A stretch of 64,000 bases of DNA from Magnaporthiopsis rhizophila (Eukaryota; Ascomycota; Sordariomycetes; Magnaporthales; Magnaporthaceae). Both the position numbers and the translations under genes were made by a program. Location of the stretch: contig PYSS01000019.1 of NCBI GenBank assembly GCA_003049465.1, positions 62,001-126,000 of the forward strand, in the 5' to 3' direction. A model generated the notes under the pieces. That model made no database searches, had not been told where the DNA came from, and was given only the letters and a program-made list of their open reading frames with translations. Positions 11,801-23,481 of the stretch are shown one piece after another (position 1 is the stretch's first letter; the number at the start of each line of letters is the position of its first letter).

Positions 11801-12373
11801 GCTTTTTCTGCTCGTAACTAGATGCGACAGTGACTGGCTTGGAATTTGATGGCGTTGATGAGCCTGGGGAATTACGATCTCTCTCTCTTACCCTTGTCGA
11901 GACATGTTCAAGCGAGCTCCGTCGCGCTTATTTATCCGAGGGCCGTGGATGTGGTTGCGGCGCTCGGCGACGGGTCATGGCGACGCCGGGCGCCGAGGCC
12001 GATCGCCGGGCTCCAGCAGCAACGCCCATGCAGCGCCAAACGGGCAAGCGATAGGGGGATTTTTTTTCGGGCCAGTCCCAGAAAGGAAGGCCGATCGTGG
12101 TCGGCAGGGGAGTCGGAGATCTTGAGTCTTGCTCCTCCAGAGATAAGCAGAAGCGAACTGCATGCTGCGAGGCTACCTGGAGAATATCGCGTGCTTGGGT
12201 CAGACGGCCACACAAATGACGCACTTGACACAACCCTCGCTGCAGCAACCTTGACCTTCCCCGCTCCGGAGTAGCCAAGGACACGGCGCCAAGGGGACCG
12301 AGCTGGGCGGCAATGACAAAAGCCGGCGGGAGGCGGGTCGGGGCTGCGGGGGAACGTCTCGGCATTTCCCAGC

Positions 12374-12430
12374 CACGCTGACCAAATAAAAACACGGACC
12401 AGTGGCGCACTGTGGAGTTTGTATAGGAGG
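12374..12430 (+). repeat. Dispersed short repeat, copy 1
   Basis: By eye, 47 of 57 bases match 48542-48598 without gaps, and eight of the ten differences are transitions. Weaker similarity continues for about 25-30 bases further on. The pairing is direct (same strand), and the copies are 36 kb apart. Confidence 0.65.
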
Positions 12431-12803
12431 TCGTGTAGTTTTTTGGCCGACGTGCCAGCGTCGGCCCAATGAGCGCCGCCGGTGCTCGCCTCGGTCCTGA
12501 TCATGCATGTCTCTGCACGGCGTGCTGGCTGGCCGTTGTGCCTGCTGCAGCGTAAGCACAGAAGGGTGCATAATTAAAGGACCTCGTAGCCAGGGTGCGA
12601 TATGGACAATCACGTCCGCCGAGCGGGCCCGTGGCCGAAGTCTTGCACCGCATCTTGCTCTTGCCTAGTGACTGGACTTCGCCATGAGCTCTGCCGAGAA
12701 ACTAGAGAGGCTATCGCATGCGGGGAGCACTTGGTCCTGCAGAGCACGAGGACGGCACATTGCAGACATGACGGACGCTTATACGCTCTGATGGTAGGAA
12801 TGA

Positions 12804-12810
12804 TATAAAA
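12804..12810 (+). promoter_or_regulatory. TATA box
   Basis: TATAAAA, about 140 bp upstream of the ATG at 12947, followed by a CT-rich leader. Confidence 0.55.
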
Positions 12811-12946
12811 AGCCATCGTTTTTCTTCCTTGCTCCTCCCTCTGGTGATACCAGCGTTCTGCACCATCGCAGTGTCCTCCAGCCTCGCGGCGCATTCCCGA
12901 ACCTCTGTCCATACTCCATCCTCCTTCGATAAGCGACATCGCCACC

Positions 12947-14845
12947 ATGGTTCGCGCCACCACCGTCGCCGCGCTCTGGTCCGCCCTTGCCGGCCTTGGC
13001 AGGGCCGCGGGCGCGGGATCCAAGGAGGAATATGCGTCGGGCGCTGTGCATGAGCGCATCATGGGGATCAAGATGGCATGTTTCCTTTTGGACAGCTTCA
13101 CCCACCGTCCTTAGATTCCAGGTTCATACGCTGCTAACGGGGATACAACTCCAGGCGCAATGGGCGAAGGAGGCCGCCGCTGGCCAGATGGACAGCGCTC
13201 GGTACCCGGAGCTCGGCTTTACTCGGTGCATTGACGGCTTTGCCGCCGCCATCCCCGGGGACGCCAACAACACCTTTAGGTGCCGCAACGTGAGTCTCCT
13301 TGCACCGTGGCATTTGTGCCGCATGCTAATATCCCAACGCAGATCGACCTGTACCATTTCCTCTCCCACGCCGACCTCGGCAGCAAGCACGCGGGGCAGG
13401 GGTCCTCCTCCTGGGGCTGGACGGCCCAGAACGGCAGAGAGTTCGTCGCCATCGGGCAGTATGACGGCACGGCCTTTGCCGAGATCAGCAAGGAAGGGAA
13501 GCTCATCTACCTGGGCCGGCTCCCCCAGTACGACTCGATCGGGTCCAACTGGCGCGAGATCCGCGTGCTGCGCGACCACGCCGTGATCGGGTCCGAGGCC
13601 ATCAAGCACGGCGTGCAGATCTTCGACATGAAGAAGCTGCTGGACCTCGACCCGGCCAACCCCACCACCTTCACGCAGGCCGACCTGACGGGCCACTGGG
13701 ACGGCCTGCCGGTGGGCCGCACGCACAACATCGTCGTCAACCAGGAGCTCAACTACGCCATCGCCTGCGGCTCCGTCAGCGGCAACGAGACCGTCCGCGT
13801 CAGGGGCGACCTCCCCTGCCGCGGCGGGCTCATCTTCCTCGACATGTCGGACCCTTCCAACCCGACCAGCCCGGGCTGCGCGGCGGGGGACGGCTACGTG
13901 CACGACGCTGAGTGCCTGGTGTACAGGGGGCCGGACCTGCGGTACCAGGGCCGCGACATCTGCTACGGCTACAACGAGGACACGCTCACCATCTACGACG
14001 TGACCAACAAAGTGGGCAACGTCACAAACATCATCTCCATCACGACGTTTCCGGGCGCCGAGTACATTCACCAGGGCGCTGTCAACGACGTCAACAACCA
14101 GGAGTACCTGTTTTTGGACGACGAATTCGACGAGCGCGACGCAAAAGTCGGCCCCATGACGAAAGGGCTGCCGACGACGCACATCTTTGACATCCGCGAT
14201 CTCGAGAACCCGCACTACAGCGGCAAGTATGTCGGGAAAACGCGCTCCATCGACCACAACCAGTACGTGTTCGGCGGCTACCTGTACCAGTCCAACTACG
14301 GCAACGGGCTCAACGTGCTCGACGTGCGCTCCGTCACCTCGGACCCGTCGGGCGCGGGCATCTGCGAGGCCGGCTTTTTCGACGTGTACCCGGAGGACGA
14401 CGAGAACGAGGGCGGCGGCACGGTCGCGTTCCTGGGCTCGTGGTCGTCCTACGCCGGCTTCAAGTCCGGTTTCATTCTTGTGCACACCATCGAGCGCGGC
14501 TCCTTCGTCGTCAAGATGAGCAGCAAAGAGTGCGAGAAGGGTGCGGCCGTGTGCGAGTCCAACGCCTGCCTGACGTCGCTGCGCGCCAGCAGCACCGAGG
14601 GCCGCCTCGAGGAGAGCATCAAGTTCTGCGACAAGTTTCTGCGGCGCAAGGTCACTGATGAGGGAGCTGTGCCCGAGTACGCAAGAGGGCCGTGTGCTGC
14701 TGTCAACGGCGGCAGCGGGAAGGAGGGCGTCGTCGCCCAGGTCAGTAGCGCGTGCGCATGCGTGCCCACCGTCCCCGTCCCGGAGCTGCCTAGGACCACC
14801 ACCAGGTCGCCGGTGCCGACTGTCCTGCCGCCGAAACAGCGATGA
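12947..14845 (+). CDS. Secreted LVIVD/beta-propeller-like protein
   Basis: Secreted protein of about 588 residues resembling fungal proteins annotated as regulatory P domain or LVIVD-repeat proteins. A signal peptide is visible (MVRATTVAALWSALAGLGRA). Exons: 12947-13075, 13155-13289 and 13343-14845. The first intron (13076-13154) begins with GC rather than GT; joining there keeps phase 0 and gives GIKMAQWAKE, whereas the nearby GT puts the next exon out of frame. The body has repeated propeller-like blades, such as GVQIFDMKKLLDLD, GGLIFLDMSDPSNP, LTIYDVTNKVGN and HIFDIRDLENP, and the motif GYVHDAECLVYRGPDLRYQG. Many Cys residues near the C-terminus suggest disulfides outside the cell. The biochemical role is unknown. 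Confidence 0.88.
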
Positions 14846-15034
14846 GCGGGGAGGGGCCCGTGTTTTATATCTAGTTTGGTCGCTTCACTCTAGTGGCTGC
14901 AGCGTAGAATCAAAATGACATAATATTCAGATATCGAGAGTTTATTGGAACATAGGATAAAGATGTATCGCTGCGAGCTGGGGATCCACTGGAGCGAAAC
15001 AAAGTCAGAATTCTCGTTACTCGTGGGTCCTGCC

Positions 15035-16057
15035 CTACTTGTTCGGTTGCGAGCTGACAACAGGTGGTGCGGGAGGCGGAACAACGTGGAGCTGGGCCGC
15101 CCGCCGGTTCGGGGAGTCCTGCAAGACGGACGAAATCAGTACTTGTAAAAATGAAGGACAATAAGAAAAAGAGAAAAAGAAAAGGGCGTCCAAAATACTT
15201 ACGAGCATCCCATGCCACATAAACATGCTAACAATCCTCGCCATCAAGGCCATCGGGGCCCGATACAGCACAGGCGACTGCTTCTCCCTCGTGAGGTCGC
15301 GCACGACCTGGCGCGCGTAGTCGGCGGGGGCCATGAACCTGAGGGCGCGGGAGTCGAGGAACGTGCGCTTCTCGAGGTAGCCGCGCACGGCCTCGTACCA
15401 CGAACCCGGGGGAAGCCGGTCGGGCCCTTCGGGGTCCTTGTGCTCCAGGAGCGTGGTGCGAACGGCGCCCGTGACGATGTGGACGACGCGCACGCCCAGC
15501 GGCGCCAGCTCGACGCGCAGCGTGTCGGCGACGGCGGCCAGGGCCGACTTGGACGCATTGTAGGCCACCTGGAACGGCGGGCTGAGGACCTCGTTGACGC
15601 TGCCGATGGTGCCGATGACGCCGCGTCCCGCCACCAGCAGCGGCAGGAACGCGTGCGTCACGGCCAGCACGCCCGTCAGGTTGGTGTCCAGCACGGCCCG
15701 CACGCGCGCCATGTCCGAGTCGGCAAACGGCATGAGATAGTTGACGCCCGCGTTGTTGACCAGCACGTCGAGGCGCGGTGGTGGCGCTGCCGCATCATCA
15801 CTCTTGGCTTTTTCCTGATACGCCACGACGGCCTGCACGGCGGCGGCGATGGCCGCGTCCGACGTCACGTCCATCTCGATCGTCTGGATGCCCGCGTCGG
15901 CCAGGTGGGCCATCTTGGCAGGGTTGCGCGCCGTGGCGAACACGAGGTGGCCCTGCGCGTGGAACTCGAGGGCAAGCGCCGACCCGATGCCGCCGGCGCT
16001 GCACCCTGTGATGAGGACAACCTTGCGGTTTTCTGCTGCTGTTGCTGCTGCTGCCAT
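15035..16057 (-). CDS. Short-chain dehydrogenase/reductase (AYR1-like)
   Basis: Classical SDR of about 312 residues, closest in feel to NADPH-dependent 1-acyldihydroxyacetone phosphate reductases, which act in ether-lipid and phosphatidate synthesis on lipid droplets and ER. The nucleotide-binding motif is TGCSAGGIG (residues 17-25), then NNAG (101-104) and YNASK (166-170), with a catalytic Ser before it (GSVNE). Exon 1 is 16057-15203, the intron 15119-15202 and exon 2 15118-15035. The intron is 84 bp with no in-frame stop, so retaining it would simply insert 28 hydrophobic residues. A hydrophobic stretch (VSMFMWHGML) near the C-terminus could touch membranes. The substrate assignment is inference from overall resemblance. 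Confidence 0.85.
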   Translation of the reverse strand: MAAAATAAENRKVVLITGCSAGGIGSALALEFHAQGHLVFATARNPAKMAHLADAGIQTIEMDVTSDAAIAAAVQAVVAYQEKAKSDDAAAPPPRLDVLVNNAGVNYLMPFADSDMARVRAVLDTNLTGVLAVTHAFLPLLVAGRGVIGTIGSVNEVLSPPFQVAYNASKSALAAVADTLRVELAPLGVRVVHIVTGAVRTTLLEHKDPEGPDRLPPGSWYEAVRGYLEKRTFLDSRALRFMAPADYARQVVRDLTREKQSPVLYRAPMALMARIVSMFMWHGMLVSILDALFFFSFSYCPSFLQVLISSVLQDSPNRRAAQLHVVPPPAPPVVSSQPNK

Positions 16058-17978
16058 GGTGCTGGTGACTGATCAAAACTCAGGCAAGGAAAGTTGGAGA
16101 AGAGGAAGGAGAGGGTGCCTCAAACAAGAGGGCCGGGCCATCGTGAAACCTATCTATTCTTCCCGCGCGCTCGAGCCAGCCCTTGAACCATGCCTAAATG
16201 TAACGTAAAAGTCAATCTGCCTCCCCATCCCTGGCTTTGTTCATCCCCCCGGTCCCCATCAAACCCGATCTAGGCTCAGGGTGTTGCTGCGGGGACGAAG
16301 CATTAAAGCAGCTGCCGTTAGGATTCACTCCAGCAGACCATCCGAGATATCTACTACCAGACAGACCCTATTTAGGTGGCACCTTAAAGTCTATCCGTAC
16401 TACATCCAAGGTTTTTACCTTACAGCCACTACCATGCGTGCTGGCATACCCTGACTCGCCAGATCACACCGCCCGCACAGCCTCAAACCGCCATTAGCGT
16501 CAGGCTAGCGGCTATTGTTGCGCACGCGCGAACTGCTTGGCCGCCTGGACCGGGCCAAACCGCGCCGCGTTGAAAGCAAGCCACGGCTCGGAACCTGGAC
16601 GCGTCAGTCAAGGCGGGAGGCCGATCATGGCGTCTACGAGGGCAAGATGGCGCCCGGCCGTATTTGGCCCGGCCGTTGCAAGGATAGCAGGGTCTATGGG
16701 TCACCAGCCGAGACGTAGCGGCCGCGCCTTGGTCGTTGAAGTGAAATGCACAAGGTGAGCTCTACCGCCGCAGCCGGCCAGGTCTACCGAAGTCGAACTA
16801 CACCTCCAACCCACCGAGGATAATATGTTGAAAACTCCGGCATCAGACAACGGCAAGATCATCAAACGCGCGATCATGGGCTGGAGAAGCCGCGGGGAAA
16901 TCTGCCGATGCGAGATTGGGGAAGTGGGACTCGCCCCCAGGCGTTGTGCATGGCCACAGGCTACAGGTACACATCGTGGTGGATACAATCAGAAGGTTCG
17001 TGTCGAGTGCGGGGATCGCGGCCACAAGTGTGCCTCGGTATCCTTACCATATTCACCTCAACGTCCTCACGTCTAGGAATCCTCGACGAGTTCAACAGGG
17101 AGAATGACTGATGTGCGCCTAGATCGAGAAGTAATTGCCTTCCCCTGGGTCCTCCCTAACGAAGTATAATTTGGATGCGATGGTTGAGCACCATCAATAG
17201 CGCTATCCTGGTTCGGAGCCCAGGCCCGTAGGATCGTCGTTTTGGTCCAAGATCGCATCGCCGAACCGGTGTTTGAGTCCTTACCGGCCCTATCCTATAG
17301 GATCTCGGTTGTTTTATTCCCAAGGTAGTCCTGAAAGAACACGTTCAGTCAGCCCGTGCCGTGCGTAATGTGATGGTGTAAGATGCCTGGGGATCTCACG
17401 ATCACGTGAGCACCTTATGTACCTAGGTAGTTTCCGAGTGGCAGAGGAAACATGACATAGCTGAATTTGTCATGCTGACCTAAATTGGGCCAGCGAGGTA
17501 GGTTCGCTCAACCAAGACTGGCCGTTGTTGGCGGGCTTGGTATCAATTTTCGATCCTGAGCCCGGCCCCAGGTTCCCGGTCGTGTGACCAAGGTTGCGGT
17601 GGGCAGGTTGTAGTCCAGCCCGTTAGTCGTTGGAGAGCAGAAAAACAATAACGGCCGACTTCAAATTGTGCCCGCCCAAGGCACACGCGACAAGGGGAAA
17701 AGGGTGGTATTCTCATTGCAATTTCTGCCCGGCTCCTTTTGTCGGCGGATGTCGACGGGCCAAAGGGGAAGAGACGAGGTAAAAGAAGAAAAAAAAAAAA
17801 AAGAAGGGAGAGAAGATAGCAAGAAACCCAAAAACAACGAGGCCTTGAAAGATAATCATGTGCGACGGCTCCCCTTCGTTTTAATCCTCCAGATCCCGCC
17901 TGTGCGGAAAACAAGCCGAATAACCCATGTCGGCAAACAGAGAGCGAAATTCAGCACAAGGCGCAGCCAGGCACCCGT
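16058..17978. other. Intergenic region, 1.9 kb
   Basis: It lies between the start of the reductase and the end of the RNA-binding protein, both on the minus strand. No ORF has protein-like composition and no RNA gene was recognised. Confidence 0.5.
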
Positions 17979-18964
17979 CTAGTTCCTCCTCCAGACGCCG
18001 CCTCCCATGTTGGGTTGCTGCGGGCCTCGGTTATAGGCATCTTGACGCTGGCCACCCCAGCCGCCGCGCTGCTGCTGCTGGCCCTGTCCCTGCTGGGACC
18101 GGCCGGGCTTGGCGAAGCTGACACGAAGTTGCACGCCATCGGGCCCGTAGGCGCGACCGTCGAGGGCGTCCTTGGCAGCGCTGGCCTCCTCGGCCGTCTC
18201 GAACTCAACAAAGCTGAACCTATAGTCCGGGTTCTCGGGAGCGGCGCGGTTGCTGTCAAGGCGCTTGCTGATGTATGTCCTGTGGGTGCGTTAGCAATCG
18301 CAGCTATGAGGAGCCTGTGTCGATACAGAGCGGCAGTATGCAAAGGGCATTCAAGGGGCAATTATACGTACGGGTTGAAGCCATTGAAGAGCATCCGGAT
18401 CTCCTCCTCGTTCTGCGCCTGGTCCGGGGCAGGGCCCAGGCCGCCGACGTAGAGCTTGCGCATGTCGGGCTGTTGATGCTGCTGCTGCTGATGAAAGCCG
18501 CCGCCCATGCTTTGGTCGAATCCGCCCCAGGGCTGCTGGCCCGGGTTGGGGCTGCCGTAGGCACTGGGGTTGGGGCTGCCATAGGCGCTGCGGTTGTTGT
18601 AGCCGCCGTTGTTGTAGCCGCCGCCGTTGTTATAATTGTTGTAGCCGCCCTGCTGGCGATCCTGCTGCTGCTTCGGCTCGCACATCCGGACCTTAATCTC
18701 CCTGCCACCGATGACGGCCTGGAGTCCGTTGACGGCGCGGTCGGCCTCCTCGTGGCTCGGGAAGTCGACAAAGGCATAGCCGCGATTGCGGCCGCTAGCC
18801 TGGTCGATGGGAATCTTGACGCTCTCAAAGGCGGGGAAGCCGGACTGCGCGAGCATCTCCTCGATGTCAGGGTTCTGCAGATCGTAATTGAGGTTGCCGA
18901 TGTAGATGCGGCGACCCTCGGCCTGGGCCGCGTTGATCTGAGGTTGGGGGCTGGCGAAGGACAT
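17979..18964 (-). CDS. RNA-binding protein with two RRM domains
   Basis: Protein of about 297 residues with two RNA recognition motifs. RRM1 (about 18-95) shows RNP2 IYIGNL and RNP1 RGYAFVDF. A low-complexity linker rich in Gln, Asn, Gly and Tyr follows, with YNN and GGYNN repeats and two AYGSPNP units. RRM2 starts near 170 with KLYVGGL and continues across the intron to YRFSFVEF. The tail is Gln/Gly-rich and ends VWRRN. Exon 1 is 18964-18372, the intron 18280-18371 and exon 2 18279-17979. The prion-like linker would favour granule or RNP assembly. Likely nuclear or nucleolar/cytoplasmic RNA handling; the specific target is unknown. Confidence 0.88.
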
Positions 18965-21502
18965 GATTCAGTTGTGTGCAGAAAAGGGCTGCGAAATGCG
19001 AATGCGATTGCGACGCGCGGCGAGCGTTGGGGTATGCAGCGGCAGATGACGCGCCGTTCAATTGATGAGGATGAGGATGAGGATTGGAGGGGCGGGGATG
19101 GTGGTGGGTGCAGCTCGTGATGGCTAGCACTGGATGATCGGCGATGAGCAGGAAGATGGAAGTCTTGTCAGGTGTGCAGCGCCGTTTGTGGAGGGGATTG
19201 GGAGAAGGAAGGAAGGGACAGCGATGCGGGAGGGTTGCTGCTGCTCGTTGGAGAAGGAGAACCCAGTCCGGTTTTTTTTTTTTTCTTCCTTTTCTTTTTT
19301 TTTTTCTTCGCCTCTTTCTCGTTTGGCCTCTCACTCTCTTCCAGCGCAGCCTCTGCCTGCGCCCAGTTGACCAGCAGCCGTCCAATCAAAGCGACGGGTG
19401 GCCCCAAGCGACAGCGGTGCTAGCGCAGCTGCAGGCGCGGGGTTCCGGACGGCGGTTCACAGCTGTCAGCGTTGGTTTGCGCGGCTCCAATGCCCGCCAA
19501 AAGATGCGGGGCCAGCAGTGGATTGGTGCACGTGCCCCTCATCTGGCTGCCAGGGCGCGGGACCCACAGGGGTCCTCACAGGCTGACAGCTGGCGTGCAA
19601 TTCGGCTGATCGGTTGGATGCTCCCACCTTGGAGCAGTCTCATCAGAAACACGACGAATGTGAGCCGCAAGCAGGAGTACGAAACTATTGCGGAGCGTTT
19701 GCATATATATGTACGACTTGTAAGCTCGTATGTCTCCATCATCCGTTCTTGCCTGCCGGGATCCGTCCATACCTTCGCGCACGCTGCTGTTTACCGTTGT
19801 TCGGACGCAAGTGTATGCAGCTAGAACCAGGAATGTTCTGCTCCTTAAAACCTGGTGCTCTGGCAGGCATGGCGCGCGCCAGACTGTGCGCCAGTCACCC
19901 CAATCCATGTCGGATGAATTGCAGTTTTTTGCTGGCTGAAGCGCAGAATGTGGCAGCGTACGGCCGTCCTCTCTGTGGCCAATGATCCAAGTTGATACCT
20001 CCGGCTGGATTGTTGGCCCAGAACTTTACATAGGAAATCTACAAGGTCCCCAATTGAATTGAATGCTTGGTGGGCCAGTTTATCCGAACGCAAAGCAGCC
20101 AGTCTAACCGGATTGGGAGTGGCTGAAGGTCTGGATACCAGCCACCCTCAAAGAGGTTTAGACTAGTTGTCGATCCCAAAACATCAGACCCAGCTCTCGG
20201 CCCTGAGACGGGAGTTTTACTGGATGAATAGGTGGTGGACCCATAAATATGTCTGAGTAAGGTGCCATTTATTTTACGTTGCGTGATAAGATAAGCAGAC
20301 CCTCAGCCGAGCGCACGTTCGACTTGGCGAACCAGGGCGGTCGGGTGCCGCCCACGTGCCGCCATGGTATGCTAGCCGTCCATCTGTCGATCTCCCCGAT
20401 GATCCTCCACTGCCGCGCCTTTGTCGGCGCCGGCCAGGTCGTGCGTAGCACCTGGCTCCTCCGCCCCGAGCGTCGGTTCGGCGATTGTCTACTCGGTGTG
20501 CGGGTCGTCGCTGCGCTGCTGGAGAGCATGCAGGTTTTTCAACGGCTTCGCCGCACAGGCCCACGCGTCGACTTTCCGCCCGCCGCCCCGGCCAAACAGT
20601 CTGATTTCCACCAATGATGACTTCTATCCCACCTAATCTCCACCCTTCCCAGCACCATGGGTTCAGACTGTCATCAGCCAGGGGTAACCTCTCCTGTTTT
20701 ACAGCTACCACCGTCACTTGACGGCGCTGACAGGTTGTACCTATCAAAATGCACGCCCAGTGCAGCAAGATGGATGCTCTACTCGTCACCACGACGCCAT
20801 CGCTCCCTCCAGCTTTAACACTAGTATTTTCCACCGATGTAAAGAGAACATCAACCGGCTCGCATTTTGTTCAAATAACCCATATCGCCTGGTGCACACT
20901 CTCCGCAAGCGATGTCGCTTCCGGTGTCGGTTTCAAGGGGCCATCGCCATGTCGCTGTCGTCTCATCTCTACACGCGGTTCCCCCACTCACCCACCCCAT
21001 GCTCAGATATTCTGTCACCAGTCGATCAACGAGGGCCTGCGTCTGGTCGTGCTCGGCTTGCTTCCGAGTCGATCCTTTTGGGCCATCCATTCTCGCCAAT
21101 ACATCGGGTCCGGCCGAGTGGCCCTGCAGCGGAGCCGCAAATTGCCCCAGAATAGGGTCGCGAGGCTCGGTTGGCCGCAAGGCCTTCGACCCCGTTGCGG
21201 AATACGCAGTCTCGTATGCCTGCTTCCCTCTCTCTTGACTGTCTGGGCAGTGACCCCAGTGGCTCCAAAGGCCGAGATAACAAGCCCACGCCAGGTTTGC
21301 AGTATAAAGTCGGCCTACCTTCTCTCCCATCGTTCCTTCCTTTCCTCTTCCCTCAAGCCGCCAGCCATTCCACAAAGTTTCATTCATTCTTTTCATTCTC
21401 AGTGCAGTGCACTTGTTCATTCTTTTCAACATAATCATTCTGCCTTGTCGCCCCAAACACTCTACAGTCTCTCCCTAGATAACAACTCTACGAGCCTCCA
21501 AG
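18965..21502. other. Intergenic region, 2.5 kb
   Basis: It contains the promoters of two divergent genes. Pyrimidine-rich runs (T runs near 19272-19306) fit the leader of the RNA-binding gene. Several open frames exist but look like chance, and no repeat or RNA gene was recognised. Confidence 0.5.
21303..21308 (+). promoter_or_regulatory. TATA box
   Basis: TATAAA about 195 bp before the ATG at 21503, followed by a CT-rich leader. Confidence 0.5.
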
Positions 21503-21973
21503 ATGCAGTTCACCGCCTCCGTCCTCAGCCTCATCGCTCTGGCCACCTCGGTCAGCGCCCACGGCAAGCTCTCTAGTCCGGCGGCCCTGCCCAACTCGAC
21601 CCCGTTCCAGAACATCCGCATCCCCGCCAACGGCTGTGGCCAGGGCGTCGACGTCTCCGGGCGCCCGACCGCCACCTTCAAGGCTGGAAGTACCGCCAGC
21701 CTCACATGGAACATCAACAACGGCGACGGCGGCGGCCCGCTCAGCGTCAAGTTCGACACCACCGGCAAGGGAAACAACTTCAACACGGTCGCCAAGGTCA
21801 CCAAGAACCTCGCCGGTCAGGCCGGTGGCATCCCCAACAGCTTTCCCCGTGGGGATCACAAGATCGAGGTCCAGATCCCCAACGCCAAGTGCGAGCGTTG
21901 CGTGATGCAGGTCAAGCAGGACCTCGGCGCCCGAGAGGGCTTTGGATCGTGTGCCGTTGTCACCATCAACTAA
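21503..21973 (+). CDS. Small secreted protein, possibly LPMO- or Egh16-like
   Basis: Single-exon secreted protein of 156 residues. The signal peptide (MQFTASVLSLIALATSVSA) should be cut just before HGKLSSP, which leaves a histidine as first residue, as in copper-binding lytic polysaccharide monooxygenases and the related Egh16/MAS families. The mature part has four Cys (GCGQG, KCERC, GSC) and a C-terminal GFGSCAVVTIN that resembles the closing strand of AA11-type or Egh16-like folds. At about 137 mature residues it is shorter than usual LPMOs, and I cannot pick out the second copper His with certainty (GDHK is a candidate). An enzyme role is therefore uncertain; a surface or host-interaction role is equally possible. 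Confidence 0.8.
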   Translation: MQFTASVLSLIALATSVSAHGKLSSPAALPNSTPFQNIRIPANGCGQGVDVSGRPTATFKAGSTASLTWNINNGDGGGPLSVKFDTTGKGNNFNTVAKVTKNLAGQAGGIPNSFPRGDHKIEVQIPNAKCERCVMQVKQDLGAREGFGSCAVVTIN

Positions 21974-22433
21974 AAGCTGGAGTCTGATCAACGATTCGGC
22001 GTTTGCAAGCCGCTGGTTAAAGAAAAGCTGCAAGAACAGCACGGGCCTGTAGCCGCGGGCGGAGCGCATCCGATGTCAGAAGACGCGGCATTCATAGGCT
22101 TAAGTATGGATGGATACCGGCCCCAAACCTTTTATTTCTTGTATATATACTTCTTTTGGTTCAGCATTGGCCTGTATCAATACCACTTATATCCTTGTGG
22201 AAGTCAATCGTCCTCATGCAAAAGTGAGTAGGTGAGATGTACTAGAGAACTGAAATGGGTATACTGAAAAGGGTATGCTGAGCCAGCCCCTTGGAGTGAA
22301 AAAAACGCAAACACTAACTTACAAGCAGCAACCAGCCGTTACATGAAGAAAGAAATACGAGGAAATAAAACATGCACGAAGAAACGAAACAACATCTCCA
22401 CCTCATCCTACCGACAACACATTTCTATAGCCC
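21974..22433. other. Short region between convergent genes
   Basis: AT-richer 3' flanks of two convergent genes. No coding signal was seen. Confidence 0.5.
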
Positions 22434-23481
22434 TTAATGGCCATGGTTGTGGCCATGCTCACAAGAGATTTCGACCCATTTTGCCGTATCGTCGACCTTT
22501 ATGACGGAAATGCTGTCATCATGGAAACTCAGGTCAGGCTTGAGGCCGCGCTTCCGCCTGCCACCAGCGGCGCTCTTGAGCACGGCCTTGCTAGGCTGGA
22601 TGCGCGCCGAGCAGGAGCCGCCGGGGATCATGGTCTGACCCGCGTACTTTTGCAGGGTGCGGATCTGGTGCTGGACGTCGGCGAACTTGGGCTGGATGAC
22701 GCCGAGGCCGCCGGGCACGGTCTTGTCGTACAGTGCGTAGACGCCGACCTCGGCGAAGTTGTCGCTCCAGCCGTTGCTGGCGTAAGGGGTGACCGTCTTG
22801 GGGTCCTTGGCCCATTCGCTGCGCCAGAGGCTCGTCCCGCTCAGCGGCTTCATGGTGCCGCCCGTGTGCTTGGCCATGGCCATGTGGTCGACGGCGTGCA
22901 TCAGCTCGTGCACCATGACCTTGATATCGGGCTTGTCCACCAGGATGATGTCGCTGCCCGGGCCGGTCCAGAGCCCGGCGAACTTGATGTCTGGTCTGCC
23001 GGCAAGGCCGATGACATGGCTGTTTTGGGAGGGGGATTCGTTAGTATGTCGAAGGTAGTCACGTTAAGTACCTGGGTTGATATGATGAGCTGTGGACTTA
23101 CCGAACATACGACCTGCTCCGAACGGGCATCTTGCCGAAGCTGTCGGCAAGATCCTTGTCGGTCGCCTTGCTCTTCTTTTCGCGGCAAAACACCCACGGC
23201 TCGCCGCAATCGGCGTACCGGACGTAAAAGACGTCAAAGTCGTTGGGTGACACGCCCCTCTCCTTGGCGATCCTTGCGCAGTCGGCGGCAATGTAATTGT
23301 TGTCTTTCCAAGGTTCGATCGTGTACTGGGTTGTCTTCAGTACTACGTTTAGGCGCTCCGACACCTTGTTGCCGTCCATCTTGGGCTCGATGGACGCTTT
23401 GGTGGGCTTGTCGTTGTTCTGGGCATGTGCCGTGTAAAAAACGCTGGCAAGAGCCAGGAGAAGTTTTGCTGATGACACCAT
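22434..23481 (-). CDS. Secreted HExxH protein (conidiation-specific protein 13-like)
   Basis: Secreted protein of about 321 residues. It begins with a signal peptide (MVSSAKLLLALASVFYTAHA). Exon 1 is 23481-23102, the intron 23020-23101 and exon 2 23019-22434; joining gives MPVRSRSYVRHVIGLAG. A zinc-protease-like HELMH sits at residues 164-168, followed by a Trp-rich stretch (WSDNFAEVGVYALYD) that could carry a third ligand. The overall pattern resembles fungal proteins annotated as conidiation-specific protein 13. The C-terminus is His-rich (EHGHNHGH), which could bind metal. Proteolytic activity is inferred from the motif only. Confidence 0.8.

Larger units (their letters stand above)
11830..12946. 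other. Intergenic region with promoter of the next gene
   Basis: No convincing coding signal. It contains one copy of a dispersed repeat (12374-12430) and the TATA box of the gene at 12947. Confidence 0.5.

Noticed and set aside
13124..14485. Minus-strand frame of 453 codons opposite the propeller-like gene
   Set aside because: Val/Ala/Arg/Asp-rich shadow of GC-biased third positions on the true coding strand.
15212..16072. Plus-strand open frame opposite the reductase
   Set aside because: It is the antisense shadow of a clear SDR gene in GC-rich codons; its product is Arg/His-rich without a fold.
18275..19120. Plus-strand frame opposite the RRM gene
   Set aside because: Leu/Ala/Val-rich shadow of Gln/Asn repeats; the RNP motifs are clearly on the minus strand.
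20274..20834. Minus-strand frame of 186 codons
   Set aside because: Arg/Gly-rich with no domain, no nearby promoter signal and no splice-supported extension.
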